Source: Mycolicibacterium neworleansense (lineage in GTDB: Bacteria; Actinomycetota; Actinomycetes; Mycobacteriales; Mycobacteriaceae). From it: a stretch of 64,000 nucleotides of DNA. Shown here in pieces: positions 35,687 through 45,310 of the stretch; positions within the stretch are counted from its first letter, which is position 1, and each line of letters begins with the position of its first letter. The stretch spans positions 3,038,001-3,102,000 of the forward strand of contig NZ_CWKH01000001.1 in NCBI RefSeq assembly GCF_001245615.1, given 5' to 3'. Under the pieces are notes generated by a model that was given only the letters and a program-made list of their open reading frames with translations, searched no databases and had not been told where the DNA came from. The position numbers and the translations under genes are program-made.

Positions 35687-38050
35687 TCAGTCCTTGGCGA
35701 ACGCGACGGACAGGGATCGTTCGAGGTCCTGGTACGGCTCGCCGGACAGGTCGACGGTGACCTGGCCGATGGTGCCGCCGGTGAAGGGGAACGGCGCCCG
35801 GTATTGCCGGGACACGGCCGATCCGGTGTTGCGGCCGATGCAGATGCCGCCACCGGCGAGCGCGAACATGCCGGGGTGGGTCTGCATTCCGGCCAGGGTG
35901 GCCACCGCGGCGTCGTCGACGTACAGCACGGTGTCCCCGAGTGGGGTGTGGCTGCCCTCGACGGTTCCGGTGCGCTGGTACTGCACCCCGAAAATGTGCC
36001 GCCCCAACGCAATCGGGTCTGGTGAGACCAGCGACTGCTCCTGCTCACCGAGGAAGTTGTAGACATAGTGCAGTCGCCCGCCGGCGAGGAACAGCACGTG
36101 ACCGCCGTGCGCGCCACCCTGTTTGAACAAGACGCCCTGGGTGTCGGCATGCTCGACGGTGACGTCTGCGAGCACGGTGAACGACTGCCCGCGCAGTTCG
36201 GCTGCCGCGCCCAGCCCGACCTCCGCGGTGTGCGGATAGTAGGTGTATCGGGACCGCTCCCCCACCAGGTACGGCCGCCACCGGGTCATGGTTTCCAGGA
36301 TGTTCAGATCGGCCAGCGGCAGGCCGTTGTACTTGCCGGCCTCGCTGAACCACAGCTCCTTGAGTTCGGCGAGTTTGTCCGGCTCTTCGTCGGCCAGGTC
36401 GTGGCACTGGCTGCGGTCGGTTTCGATGTGGAACAGCTCCCAGCGGTCGGCATCGAAGTGCGACCAGCCCGAGGGGGTCGCGGCGTGGACCGTGTTGGCG
36501 AACCAGCCCTTGTGCCAGATGCCCCGGGTACCCAGCATGGTGTAGAACTGGGTCTCCTTGCCCGTCGGCGCCTCCGGATTGTCCAGTGCCACTTTGAAGC
36601 TCACGCCGTCCAGTGGTTTCTGCGGCACCCCGCGCACGCTGGCCGGCGGCGTGATGTCGAGCAGGTCGTAGACGGTCGGGGTGATGTCACAGACGTTGAC
36701 GTAGTTGTCGCGGACCGCGCCGTGGGCACCAATGCCGTTGGGCCAGGAGATGATTGCGGTGTCGGCGATTCCCCCTTCGTGCGACGCGTAGCGCTTGAAC
36801 AGCTTGTAGGGCGTGTTGAACGCCATCGCCCACCCGATCGGGTAGTGGTTGTAGGTCTCCGGTGAGCCCAGCCGGTCGAAGAACTTGAGCCCTTCCTCGG
36901 CCGTGTCGATATACCCGTTGAAGAACTTGGTCTCGTTGACCGAGCCGTTGGGCCCGCCCTCGCCGCTGGCCCCGTTGTCGGAGATCACCACGATGATCGT
37001 GTTGTCGAGCTGCCCCGTCTCCTCCAGGAAGTCCAGTACGCGGCCGATCTGGGCGTCGGTGTAGGACAGGAACCCGGCGAACACCTCCGCCATGCGCGTG
37101 AACAACCGCTTCTCGTCGTCACCCAGGCCGGCCCACGGCCGCACGGTGTCCTGCGCGGGCCACGGTTCACCGTTGGGTCCCTTGACATCCGCGTACGGGT
37201 TCACCGGCGACAGTTCGGTGTCGGGCGGCACGATGCCCAGCCGTTTCTGATTCTCCAGCACGATGTCGCGGTAGGCCTCGTAGCCCATGTCGAACCGCCC
37301 GGCGTACCGGTCTGCCCATTCCTTGAAGACATGGTGCGGGGCGTGGCCCGCGCCTGGACACAGGTAGGTGAACCAGGGTTTGTCCGGGGCGATCACCTTG
37401 GCATCCCGGATGAACTCGATGGTCTTGTCCGCCAGGTCCTGTGAGAGGTGGTAGCCCTGCTCGGGTGTGGCCGGCGGATCGACCGGATGGTTGTCGTACA
37501 CCAGATCCGGGTACCACTGGTCGGTTTCGCCGCCCATGAATCCGTAGAACCGTTCGAACCCGCGTGAACACGGCCAATGCCGTTTGGTGGCAGCGAGATT
37601 GGACTCCTCCAGCGGGGTCAGGTGCCACTTGCCCACGCAGTAGGTGTTGTAGCCGTTCTCGGCGAGCACCTCCGACAGCAGGGCCGTCTCATACGGAATC
37701 CGGCCGTTGCAGTTGGGGAATCCGTCGGTGAACTCCTCGATGGTGGCCATCCCGACCGTGGTGGCGTTGCGACCGGTGAGCAGTGACGCCCGGGTGGGCG
37801 AGCACAGCGCGGTGGTGTGAAATTGCGACAGCCGAACTCCGCGTTCGGCGATCCGGCTCATCGCGGGCATGTCCACCAAGCCGCCGAAGCAGTCCCAGGT
37901 GGCGATTCCGGTGTCGTCCCACACCAGGTACAGAACGTTCGGCGCGTTCTCGGCGGCAGTGGGTGCTGCGTAGGGAGCCCAATCCGGTTCGGAATCCCTG
38001 ATGTCCAGTTCAATCTTGCCGTTGAACGCTGGGTTGAACGCGCTAGCCAT
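35687..38050 (-). CDS. atsA: Arylsulfatase (AtsA-like, type I)
   Basis: Hydrolyses sulfate esters. The 787 residues equal the length of M. tuberculosis AtsA (Rv0711). The formylglycine site CSPTRASLLTG has its Cys at about residue 83. Metal ligands are in VWDDTGIATWD and the later VISDNGASGEGG. About 200 C-terminal residues form a beta-rich extension that reads like a lectin-type jelly roll (LYVDDAAVATLAGMQ). No signal peptide is seen, so the site of action is probably cytoplasmic or it is exported otherwise. It heads an apparent run atsA-lipoprotein-FGE. Confidence 0.92.
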   Translation of the reverse strand: MASAFNPAFNGKIELDIRDSEPDWAPYAAPTAAENAPNVLYLVWDDTGIATWDCFGGLVDMPAMSRIAERGVRLSQFHTTALCSPTRASLLTGRNATTVGMATIEEFTDGFPNCNGRIPYETALLSEVLAENGYNTYCVGKWHLTPLEESNLAATKRHWPCSRGFERFYGFMGGETDQWYPDLVYDNHPVDPPATPEQGYHLSQDLADKTIEFIRDAKVIAPDKPWFTYLCPGAGHAPHHVFKEWADRYAGRFDMGYEAYRDIVLENQKRLGIVPPDTELSPVNPYADVKGPNGEPWPAQDTVRPWAGLGDDEKRLFTRMAEVFAGFLSYTDAQIGRVLDFLEETGQLDNTIIVVISDNGASGEGGPNGSVNETKFFNGYIDTAEEGLKFFDRLGSPETYNHYPIGWAMAFNTPYKLFKRYASHEGGIADTAIISWPNGIGAHGAVRDNYVNVCDITPTVYDLLDITPPASVRGVPQKPLDGVSFKVALDNPEAPTGKETQFYTMLGTRGIWHKGWFANTVHAATPSGWSHFDADRWELFHIETDRSQCHDLADEEPDKLAELKELWFSEAGKYNGLPLADLNILETMTRWRPYLVGERSRYTYYPHTAEVGLGAAAELRGQSFTVLADVTVEHADTQGVLFKQGGAHGGHVLFLAGGRLHYVYNFLGEQEQSLVSPDPIALGRHIFGVQYQRTGTVEGSHTPLGDTVLYVDDAAVATLAGMQTHPGMFALAGGGICIGRNTGSAVSRQYRAPFPFTGGTIGQVTVDLSGEPYQDLERSLSVAFAKD

Positions 38051-38105
38051 GGCGACCTCACTCCGGTTGGCGATTCGACACCGGTAAGACTGATCGCGGA
38101 GGAGA

Positions 38106-39374
38106 TTACACCTGCTCGCCGGTGTTTGCTGGGGAAACTGACGCTGCCTTCAATCCCGGCCCTGACGTCGAGGGCCATTGCTCCGTCGCGCCCGCATCGG
38201 TTCGCACGGCCGGTTGATCGGTGAGACCGCTCAACGGACCGGCCAGACGCGCGGCGACGGGGGTGCCCGCCGCGACAAGGGCGAGCACCGTCGATACCAC
38301 GATCGGACCGGCCGCGCCGTGCGCATCGGCCGCCACGCCGGCGATGGCGGTACCCGTCGCCCCGCCCACGAGTGCGGCGCTGTTGAGCCAACCGAACGCC
38401 TCCGTCGCGGAGTGATCCGCGATTTGTCTCGACACCATCAGATACAGCGCGGACATCGCCGGGGCGAAGCCCAGCCCGGAGACGAACAACGCGACGAATT
38501 CCCACACGCGGTTGTCGACGACCCCGAACACTCCCGTCCCGATCGCCACGGTTGCCAGTGCGGCTACCAGACCCGCGAGCCCAAATCGGCGGTGCCCGAA
38601 CGCCAGACCACCGAGCAGCGATCCCACGCTGGCCACCGCGATGGCCAGGCCGGCGGTCAGACCCGTGCGACCGAAAGCGGCGACGATGCCGACCTCCAGT
38701 GCCATGAAGGAGGCGACCAGCGCGAGGCTGGCGACCATCGCAAGGATGACCGCCCGGTTCGCCATCACCCGGCCGAAAGCCGTGGCGCCCTTCGGCGGCA
38801 CCGGTCGAAGATGCCTGGCGCTCAGCAGGAACCACCCGGTCCCGGCCACAGTGACCACCGCGGACGCGACCAACGGGATCGCGGTCGACAGCATCGAAGC
38901 GAGGAAGGTCGTGGCCAGCGGACCGACGACCCAGATCAATTCCTGCGCAGTGGTATCGAACGCGAACAAGGCCCGCACCCCATCGCGGGGAACCAACTGC
39001 GGGTAGAGCGCGCGGACCACCGGCATCAGCGGCGGCACGGAGGCACCGATCACCACACCCAGGGTCAACAGCACCGCCGGTGAGGGGCCGGCAACGGCGA
39101 GGGCCAGCATGGCAGCGCCGTTCACCACGGCCGCGGCGACAAGGGTTGCCGTCATGCCCCGGCCGGCCAGCCGGGCGGTTACCGGCATCGCGACGGCTTC
39201 CCCGACGCTGAGGCAGGCCACCGCGGCGCCGGCCAGCGCATAAGAGCCGGTCTTGGATTGGACGTGCAACAGGATCGCGAGGTTGAGCATGCCCAGCGGC
39301 AGCCGGGCGAACAGCTGAGAGGCGGTCATGTTGAGCACGCCCGGCGCCGCGAGCACGTCCCGGTACACCCGCAT
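38106..39374 (-). CDS. MFS transporter
   Basis: A 422-residue transporter with about 12 hydrophobic segments of the small actinobacterial MFS type. The start is ATG at 39374 (MRVYRDVLAAPGVL), with an A/G-rich ribosome site (GGAAAGGGG). It is divergent from a TetR gene with a perfect palindromic operator in the shared region, a classic repressor-efflux pair. It ends 56 bp before atsA and may be cotranscribed with it. Substrate unknown; drug or metabolite efflux is likely. Confidence 0.85.
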   Translation of the reverse strand: MRVYRDVLAAPGVLNMTASQLFARLPLGMLNLAILLHVQSKTGSYALAGAAVACLSVGEAVAMPVTARLAGRGMTATLVAAAVVNGAAMLALAVAGPSPAVLLTLGVVIGASVPPLMPVVRALYPQLVPRDGVRALFAFDTTAQELIWVVGPLATTFLASMLSTAIPLVASAVVTVAGTGWFLLSARHLRPVPPKGATAFGRVMANRAVILAMVASLALVASFMALEVGIVAAFGRTGLTAGLAIAVASVGSLLGGLAFGHRRFGLAGLVAALATVAIGTGVFGVVDNRVWEFVALFVSGLGFAPAMSALYLMVSRQIADHSATEAFGWLNSAALVGGATGTAIAGVAADAHGAAGPIVVSTVLALVAAGTPVAARLAGPLSGLTDQPAVRTDAGATEQWPSTSGPGLKAASVSPANTGEQV

Positions 39375-39417
39375 GACCCACCCCTTTCCACTTTCCGAGT
39401 CGACCGTCCGATAACTA

Positions 39418-39433
39418 TACCGTCCAGACGGTA
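39418..39433. promoter_or_regulatory. TetR operator between MFS transporter and TetR gene
   Basis: A perfect palindrome TACCGTC-CA-GACGGTA (arms 7 bp, centre 2 bp), 32 bp before the TetR ATG and 43 bp before the MFS start. A half-site-like GACCGTC lies about 16 bp to the left. A TATAGT -10-like box for the MFS gene (minus strand, 39419-39414) overlaps it, so binding would repress both genes. Confidence 0.75.
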
Positions 39434-39465
39434 CAGTTCCTTGCCCGTTGTCGTAGGCTCTGGGC

Positions 39466-40011
39466 ATGGCTTCGTCGCGGGACCGCATCCTCGACGCCTA
39501 TGAGGACGTCCTCGCCGTCGAAGGCGAGCGGTACGCCACCCTCGATGCGGTGGCCGCCAAGGCGGGCGTATCGAAAGGCGGTCTGCTGTACCACTTCCCA
39601 TCGAAGGACCGCCTCGCCGGCGCCCTGTGCGACCGGCTGCTGGCGCTGGCCGCCGACGACGTGGAAGAGATGCGGACGGCTCCGGACGGACCGGCGCGGT
39701 ACTACATCCGGTCATCGCACTACGCGGGCACGCCGCTCGACCGGACCCTGGTGGCGGTATCGCGGTTGCAGCAGGCCGGCGACAACCATGCCCGGTCGGT
39801 CATCGAGACGGTTTCGGCCAACTGGTTGAACCTCCTTCACGAGGCGCTCGGCGATCTCGACGTGGCCCGCGCGGTGAAGTTGATCGGTGACGGCCTGTAC
39901 TACAGCGCCCTGCACCGTGCGCTGGGCGGCCACGCGGTGCAGGCACAGCAGGACGACGGATTGCTGGCGATCATCGATCGGATCACGGCCAACTCGGACA
40001 CCGCTCGATGA
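39466..40011 (+). CDS. TetR-family regulator of the divergent MFS transporter
   Basis: A 181-residue repressor. The HTH reads YATLDAVAAKAGVSKGGLLYHFPSK (two parts: LDAVAAKAGVS and KGGLLYHFPSKDRL), typical of the QacR/TetR_C group regulating efflux. The C-terminal helical ligand domain follows. Divergent from the MFS gene with the shared operator at 39418-39433. Ligand probably a substrate of the pump. Confidence 0.9.
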   Translation: MASSRDRILDAYEDVLAVEGERYATLDAVAAKAGVSKGGLLYHFPSKDRLAGALCDRLLALAADDVEEMRTAPDGPARYYIRSSHYAGTPLDRTLVAVSRLQQAGDNHARSVIETVSANWLNLLHEALGDLDVARAVKLIGDGLYYSALHRALGGHAVQAQQDDGLLAIIDRITANSDTAR

Positions 40012-40030
40012 CCCAGGAACTTCCTGCCGA

Positions 40031-40735
40031 TCAGCGGGCGGTGTCCAACCTCAGCGCGATGCCGTCGAGAAGGAGATCCAGGGCCGATTCACAAGCGCTG
40101 CGCCGCATCGATTCGTCGAGCAGACCGCTCGTGGCCGCGATGTTCGGATGGCTCTCGGCGGGCAACCGCGCGTAGGTGTCACGCCACTTGTCGTCGTCGC
40201 GCTTCTTGTGTTCGGCCGGCAACGCCTCGAAGGCGGCGTCCAGCGCGGCAAATCCCAGCATCTGGTCGATGAAGGCGTGATACACCTCCACCGCCTCGCG
40301 CTCCGGGAATCCCGCCGCGCGCAGTGAACCCAAAACCGTCTCGATGATCTGGATCTCGTGGGCACCACCGGTCACCCGGCTCGCGGCGAGCACGCCCGCT
40401 TGCGGATGCGCGAGGTAGACGCGGTGCACGCGCAGCCCGAGTTCCCGCATGTCCTCCCGCCAGCCGCCAGTCGGCTCCCACCCGTCGACCACTCGCCGTA
40501 GCAATTCGTCGGTGATGGCCAGCACCACGTCCTCGATGCCGTGGAAGTAGCGATACAGGGCGGTGGGGTCGGCCCCGAGTGCCACGCCGAGGCGTCGCAC
40601 GGTCAGTCCGGCGGCACCGTGATACTGCAATACCCGCAGCGCCGCCTCGACGATGAGCTCCTCGGACAGCACCACCCCCTGCTTTGTCTGCCGCCGCCGT
40701 CGCTTCGGCGACTCCGACTTCAATGTTCGGCTCAT
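40031..40735 (-). CDS. TetR-family transcriptional regulator
   Basis: A 234-residue regulator with a basic N-terminal tail (SPKRRRRQTK) before the HTH (LRVLQYHGAAGLTVRRLGVAL, LGADPTALYRYFHGIEDVV). The ALYRYF recognition helix and large C-domain fit the TetR_C_1-type subgroup. It is convergent with the previous TetR gene and lies 78 bp after a cupin gene on the same strand. It may regulate the cupin/FAD oxidoreductase pair; no operator was identified. Confidence 0.88.
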   Translation of the reverse strand: MSRTLKSESPKRRRRQTKQGVVLSEELIVEAALRVLQYHGAAGLTVRRLGVALGADPTALYRYFHGIEDVVLAITDELLRRVVDGWEPTGGWREDMRELGLRVHRVYLAHPQAGVLAASRVTGGAHEIQIIETVLGSLRAAGFPEREAVEVYHAFIDQMLGFAALDAAFEALPAEHKKRDDDKWRDTYARLPAESHPNIAATSGLLDESMRRSACESALDLLLDGIALRLDTAR

Positions 40736-40813
40736 CCGACTGCCTTCTCCGCGCTTACGTCAACGCCTTCGTGCCATTGTGCGGCGTGGACCGGCCCCGG
40801 CGCCCGGGAACGG

Positions 40814-41164
40814 TTATGCGATGAAGACTTTTCGCAGCGTCTCGCGGACCGTCCAGGTGGTGCGCTGCCCTTCGCGCAACCGGACCACGCTGCCCGGACG
40901 GAGATCGATCGGTGGGGAGCCGTCGTCGAAGGAGACGGTCGCGTGGCCGCACAGGACCACGAACACCTCGTCGGCCTCCACGTCACGCGAGACCCCGGGC
41001 GTGTGTTCCCAGACCCCGATCGTCACGTCCGAGAACCCGGTCAGATCACGGTGGGCCGTCATCGGCGCTCCATCGACCACCAGCTCATCGGGAAGCCGGG
41101 TGTGGTCGAGCGCCAGCGCCGCGGCGTCGACGACGCTGCCGGGCGCAGCGAGGTACTCGCTCAC
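40814..41164 (-). CDS. Cupin-domain protein (DUF861-like)
   Basis: A 116-residue single-domain cupin. The second-half strand pattern ADEVFVVLCGHATVSFDDG and GSVVRLREGQRTTWTVRETLRKVF matches the ethanolamine/ureidoglycolate-type DUF861 group, in which a terminal KxF/KxY follows WTV. Few His remain, so metal binding is uncertain. It overlaps the FAD oxidoreductase by 4 bp (ATGA); this cupin-oxidoreductase pair is typical of polyamine or amino-acid catabolic loci. Confidence 0.83.
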   Translation of the reverse strand: MSEYLAAPGSVVDAAALALDHTRLPDELVVDGAPMTAHRDLTGFSDVTIGVWEHTPGVSRDVEADEVFVVLCGHATVSFDDGSPPIDLRPGSVVRLREGQRTTWTVRETLRKVFIA

Positions 41165-42585
41165 GAGTCGAATCCCAATCCCACCGAATCAAGCGCTTTC
41201 AAGAGCACATTGCGCCGGCCCTCACGATGGTCGGCCCGGTCCAGCGACCAGCGAGTGGCCTGAATCCCGGCCGAGGCCAACGGTTCCGGCGGAAACGGCA
41301 TCGGCATGGACTTGACCATGCCGAGTTCGGTGCGGACCGTCGGGGTGCCGGCGAACCGGTCGAGCATCACCTCGGCGGCGAACCGGGTGGCCGCCACGCC
41401 GAGCCCGGTGAACCCGGCGGCGTATCCGACGCGGTCGCCGTACGCGGATCCGAAGAACGCGCAGAACCGCGTCGACGTGTCGATCACGCCGGCCCACCGG
41501 TGGCTGAACCTCACGTCCTCCAGCTGCGGGAAGGTGGTGAAGAAGTGGCCGGCCAGCCGGCGGTAGGTGGCATCTCGGTCTTCGTACTCGGGCCGGATCC
41601 GGCCGCCGAAGTGATAGATGGCGTCGTACCCGCCCCACAGGATCCGGTTGTCTTTCGACAACCGGTAGTAATGGAACTGATTCGACATGTCGCTGATGCC
41701 TTGCCGGTTCCCCCAGCCGATCTCGCCGAGCTGGGCGTCGGTCAGCGGTTCGGTCATCAAGGCGTAGTCGTACACCGGCACCGTGTGGTAGCGGTAGCGC
41801 TTCAGCAGTGATGGAAATCCGTTGGTCGCCAAGATCACCCGGTCGGCCTGTACGGACACACGCTCGGTGCGCACGGACAGCGGCCCACCTCGGTGCTCCT
41901 GGTCGAGACCGAGAACCTTGCTGTTCTCGTAGATCTCCACGCCGAGTTCACCTGCGGCGCGGGCGAGTTCACTCGCAAGCTTGGCGGGGTGAACCAACGC
42001 GGCGGCGTCCTTCGACCACACCCCGGCCAGATATGTGGGCGAGTGCACCTCGGCACGGATTCCCTGCTGGTCGAAGTAGACCTGGCCGGGCCGCAACGCG
42101 GCGTCGGCCAGTTCGGCTGCCTGGTAGGGCTCCAGCGCCACCGCGATCGAACCGGTCCGCTCGAAGTCGCAATCGAGCTTCAGCGACTCGACGGCCTTCT
42201 CGATGCCGTCGAGGTTCTCCGCGCCCAGCCGGTCGAGCAGTTCGATCTCATCCGGCCAGCGGCTGCGTCCGTTCTCGGCGCCGTGGGTGAGCGACGCCTC
42301 GACGAAACCGCCGTTGCGACCCGAGGCCGCCCATCCGATGGTCTGCCCCTCGATGAGAGCAACCCGGGCGCCCGGGTCCCGCTGCTTTGCCAGCAGCGCT
42401 GACCACAGGCCGGTGTACCCGCCGCCCACGACGACCAGGTCGTAGCGCGACGACGGCTTGGTCAGCCCGGGATGGCCAGGCCCGCCAGGAATGTCGTCGA
42501 GCCAGAAGGGCTGAAGGGCTGTCGACGCCAACGCGCGCTCGATCAGGCCGGGGGCGGGAGTATTTCGTTCGAAAACGGTTTGCAC
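41161..42585 (-). CDS. FAD-dependent oxidoreductase (DAO family, PuuB-like)
   Basis: A 474-residue flavoprotein of the D-amino-acid oxidase/gamma-glutamylputrescine oxidase family. The dinucleotide motif is YDLVVVGGGYTGLWSALL at about residue 50, followed by IGWAASGRNGGFVEAS, where the SGRNGG loop contacts flavin. Late motifs are WAGVIDTSTRF and AAGFTGLGVAATRFA. It probably oxidises an amine. A GTG start lies behind an AGGAAG site. It is coupled to the cupin gene. Exact amine unknown. Confidence 0.88.
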   Translation of the reverse strand: MQTVFERNTPAPGLIERALASTALQPFWLDDIPGGPGHPGLTKPSSRYDLVVVGGGYTGLWSALLAKQRDPGARVALIEGQTIGWAASGRNGGFVEASLTHGAENGRSRWPDEIELLDRLGAENLDGIEKAVESLKLDCDFERTGSIAVALEPYQAAELADAALRPGQVYFDQQGIRAEVHSPTYLAGVWSKDAAALVHPAKLASELARAAGELGVEIYENSKVLGLDQEHRGGPLSVRTERVSVQADRVILATNGFPSLLKRYRYHTVPVYDYALMTEPLTDAQLGEIGWGNRQGISDMSNQFHYYRLSKDNRILWGGYDAIYHFGGRIRPEYEDRDATYRRLAGHFFTTFPQLEDVRFSHRWAGVIDTSTRFCAFFGSAYGDRVGYAAGFTGLGVAATRFAAEVMLDRFAGTPTVRTELGMVKSMPMPFPPEPLASAGIQATRWSLDRADHREGRRNVLLKALDSVGLGFDS

Positions 42586-42641
42586 GGGTATCTTCCTGGA
42601 CAGTGAGGTACCACCCAGTAAGACGCATCCCCTGCCCTACC

Positions 42642-43166
42642 TCAAGGGTGTTGACGTAAGCGCAGCAGCCGCGGGATCAGCACCCGCGTATCGGGCACGA
42701 ACGGCCAGGCCGGATCGGCCAGATGCGTTTCGAGCTCCGCATCGGTCCACCACCAGCCGTCCACGATCTCTTCGGGTTGATGGCGGATCGGACCGTCCCA
42801 GCGCGCCTCGTACGCATACAGGTGACACCGCATGGGCTCACCCGCCCACTGCCCGTCCCACGCCGCCGAGGCGAGCTCGGTCAACGGGAGCCCAGAGATG
42901 CCCAATTCCTCGGCCAGTTCCCGGGTTGCGGCCTGCACCGGCGTCTCCCCCGGGTCGACGACACCGCCGGCGAGGCAATCGTGCATGCCAGCGAACACCG
43001 CCTTCGTCAAGGTGCGGCGGTGGACGTAGACACGTGTGCCATCCACAGAACGCACCAGCACCCCGGCGCTCGCATGCCACAGGCCCTCGGCATAGACCCG
43101 TGAACGGGGCTCCGCGCCAATGACATTGCCACCGGCGTCATACACCGCGACGAGTTCTTCGGTCAC
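42642..43166 (-). CDS. Nudix hydrolase
   Basis: A 174-residue Nudix protein with a complete box: GGVVDPGETPVQAATRELAEELGI (read as GGVVDPGETP then AATRELAEELGI), at about residues 65-90. The N-terminal VYDAGGNVIGAEPRSRVYAEG and WHASAGVLV place it near the YfcD/isopentenyl-diphosphate-isomerase-like group. It likely hydrolyses a nucleoside diphosphate derivative; substrate unknown. Monocistronic. Confidence 0.9.
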   Translation of the reverse strand: MTEELVAVYDAGGNVIGAEPRSRVYAEGLWHASAGVLVRSVDGTRVYVHRRTLTKAVFAGMHDCLAGGVVDPGETPVQAATRELAEELGISGLPLTELASAAWDGQWAGEPMRCHLYAYEARWDGPIRHQPEEIVDGWWWTDAELETHLADPAWPFVPDTRVLIPRLLRLRQHP

Positions 43167-43202
43167 GTCGTCACGTTACCGGCCGGCGCGCCGGTGTCGC
43201 GG

Positions 43203-45281
43203 CTACGGCGTAACGATGTTGAACCAGAACGGGAAGGTGTCGAGCAGCCCGACGAAGTCCTCCACCGACTGCTTGTCGCCTTCCAGCGTGACGTTGTTCG
43301 CCGAAATGGCGTCGTTCAGGTTGACCTTGCCCATCTGAATGTCGTTCATGGTCGCCTTGGTCAGCTTCAGCGTGGCATCGGACTGCGGCAGCAACCCGTC
43401 CGAATAGTTCAGTACACCGTTCTCCACGGTCAGGCCGTACTGCTTCTTCAGATCGGTGAAATCGACGTTGAGCGCGATCTTCTTGCCTGCGGCCTTGGGA
43501 CCGTTCAACCGGACACCGAGGTAGTCGAACATCATCTCCGGCGGCATCGCGGCGATGGTGTCCGGACTTGCGGTATCGGTACCGCCGGATGTCGGTACCC
43601 CGTTGCGCAACTCGTAGGCACCTTGCAGATACACCGAACGCCACGGGCCGGATTCAGCCTGGTAGCCCATCTGTTCGTAACTGTCGGCCAGCAGGTTCTT
43701 GCCGTTCACGCTGTCGGGGTTGGCGAAGACGACCTGCTTGAGCACCATCGCGGTCCAGCGGTAGTTGCCGTTGTCGAAGTCCTTTTTGGCCTTGTCCAGG
43801 ATGGCGTCCTCCCCGCCCATGTACTCGACATACTTCTTGGCCGCCGCTACCGGCGGCAGGTCGTCGAGGTCAGACGGGTTGCCGTCATACCAACCCATGT
43901 AGCGCTGGTAGACCGCGCGCGAGTTGTGCTTGAGCGTGCCGTAGTACCCGCGGTCCGGCCAGAAGTTGTTCAGTTCGGGCGGAAGGGCGATCTCCTCGGC
44001 GATCTCCGAACCGATCATGCCGTTGTTCATCATCCGGACCGACTGGTCGTGCATGTACTTGTACATGTCACGTTGCTTCTTCCAGTAATCGATGATCTTG
44101 TCGCGACCCCACATCGGCCAGTGGTGGCTCTGGAACTTGACGTCGGTGTTGGGGCCGTAGGTGCGGATGGTGTCGTTGAGGAACTGTGCCCACTTGAGCG
44201 CATCACGCACCTGCGCCCCGCGCAGGGTCAGCAGGTTGTGCATGGTGTTGGTGGTGTTCTCAGCCATCCACATGGCCTTGAACTGTGGGAAGAAGGTGTT
44301 CATCTCGGTCGGCGCCTCGGTGCCGGGAGTCATCTGGAACTCCATGTCGACCCCGTCGATGGTCATCTTCTGGCCCGTGGTGGTGATGATGTCGGTCGGA
44401 ATGATCAGCGTCGGCAGGCCGGTGGAGACCGTCATACCCAGGCCACCGTTGACCCCGCCCTCGGCATTACGCGGGAGCAGTGCGCCGTACATGTAGACCG
44501 CGCGCCGGCCCATCGCGTTACCCGCGATGACGTTCTCACTGACGGCGTCCTCGACGAACGCCTGCGGAGCAATGATTTTGACCTTGCCCGAGTCGACGTC
44601 GGCCTGATTCACGATGCCGCGTACGCCACCGTAGTGGTCGACGTGGGAATGGCTGTGGACGACGGCGAGTACGGGCCGGGTGCCCAGGTGCTGATTGGCG
44701 AGATCGAGTGCCGCCTTCGCGGTCTCCGGTGAGATCGCCGTATCGATCACGATCCAGCCCGTGTCACCTTGGACGAACGTGACGTTCGACAAGTCATAGC
44801 CGCGTACCTGGTAGATCCGGTCAGCCACCTTGAACAGGCCGTACTCCATGCACAACTGCGCATTGCGCCAGAGACTCGGGTTGACGGTGTCCGGGGCCGG
44901 CTTGTCGGCGCCGATGTACTTCTTGTACTCCTCCAGGTCCCAGACGACGTTGCCGCTGGCGTCTCTGATGGTCAGTGTGTCCGGACGTGCCACGAGATTC
45001 CGTTGCGCGTCCTCGAAGTCACCCTTCTCGTTGAACGGCAGGCTGTCGAGCACCTTCTGGTTCGCCGCCTTGGTGGCCTCGGTGGCGCCCTTGACATTGT
45101 TGTCGGTGTTCAATCCCGCACTGCCGCTGGCGGATCCGCTGCCGGTCTGGTCGTCACACCCGGCCACCAGGGCGGTCGCGACACCGGCCACGGCCAGTCC
45201 CCCGAGCATTCGGCGTCGCGGCAGTTGCGCTCGCAATTCGTGAGGCTTATCGGTTTGATATGACTTCGAATTGTGATCCAT
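43203..45281 (-). CDS. Alkyl sulfatase, type III (SdsA1/BDS1-like), lipoprotein or Tat-exported
   Basis: A 692-residue metallo-beta-lactamase-fold sulfatase. The N-terminus carries twin arginines (PRRRMLGGLAVAGV) and a lipobox (ALVAGC), so it is predicted to be exported and anchored. The zinc motif is VVHSHSHVDHYGG, followed by the family segment AVSENVIAGNAMGRRAVYMYG, an alkylsulfatase dimerisation domain and a C-terminal SCP2-like domain (LNVDFTDLKK to LEGDKQSVEDF). It cleaves alkyl sulfates such as SDS in characterised relatives. It does not need formylglycine, unlike its two sulfatase neighbours. Confidence 0.92.
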   Translation of the reverse strand: MDHNSKSYQTDKPHELRAQLPRRRMLGGLAVAGVATALVAGCDDQTGSGSASGSAGLNTDNNVKGATEATKAANQKVLDSLPFNEKGDFEDAQRNLVARPDTLTIRDASGNVVWDLEEYKKYIGADKPAPDTVNPSLWRNAQLCMEYGLFKVADRIYQVRGYDLSNVTFVQGDTGWIVIDTAISPETAKAALDLANQHLGTRPVLAVVHSHSHVDHYGGVRGIVNQADVDSGKVKIIAPQAFVEDAVSENVIAGNAMGRRAVYMYGALLPRNAEGGVNGGLGMTVSTGLPTLIIPTDIITTTGQKMTIDGVDMEFQMTPGTEAPTEMNTFFPQFKAMWMAENTTNTMHNLLTLRGAQVRDALKWAQFLNDTIRTYGPNTDVKFQSHHWPMWGRDKIIDYWKKQRDMYKYMHDQSVRMMNNGMIGSEIAEEIALPPELNNFWPDRGYYGTLKHNSRAVYQRYMGWYDGNPSDLDDLPPVAAAKKYVEYMGGEDAILDKAKKDFDNGNYRWTAMVLKQVVFANPDSVNGKNLLADSYEQMGYQAESGPWRSVYLQGAYELRNGVPTSGGTDTASPDTIAAMPPEMMFDYLGVRLNGPKAAGKKIALNVDFTDLKKQYGLTVENGVLNYSDGLLPQSDATLKLTKATMNDIQMGKVNLNDAISANNVTLEGDKQSVEDFVGLLDTFPFWFNIVTP

Positions 45282-45289
45282 GCCCGCTA

Positions 45290-45310
45290 ATTATGCCGCG
45301 CTATCGCGCG
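45290..45310 (-). promoter_or_regulatory. Predicted leaderless promoter of the alkyl sulfatase gene
   Basis: On the minus strand a CATAAT -10 box (45295-45290) lies only 8 bases before the ATG, so the transcript would begin at or near the start codon. No ribosome site is visible, in keeping with a leaderless mRNA. Just upstream a small palindrome (CGCGC-4-GCGCG, 45297-45310) could be an operator. No good -35 box was found. Confidence 0.4.

Noticed and set aside
42605..42643. GAGGTA ... TACCTC pair upstream of the FAD oxidoreductase
   Set aside because: Short arms separated by 27 bases and reaching into the Nudix stop codon; too weak for an operator call.
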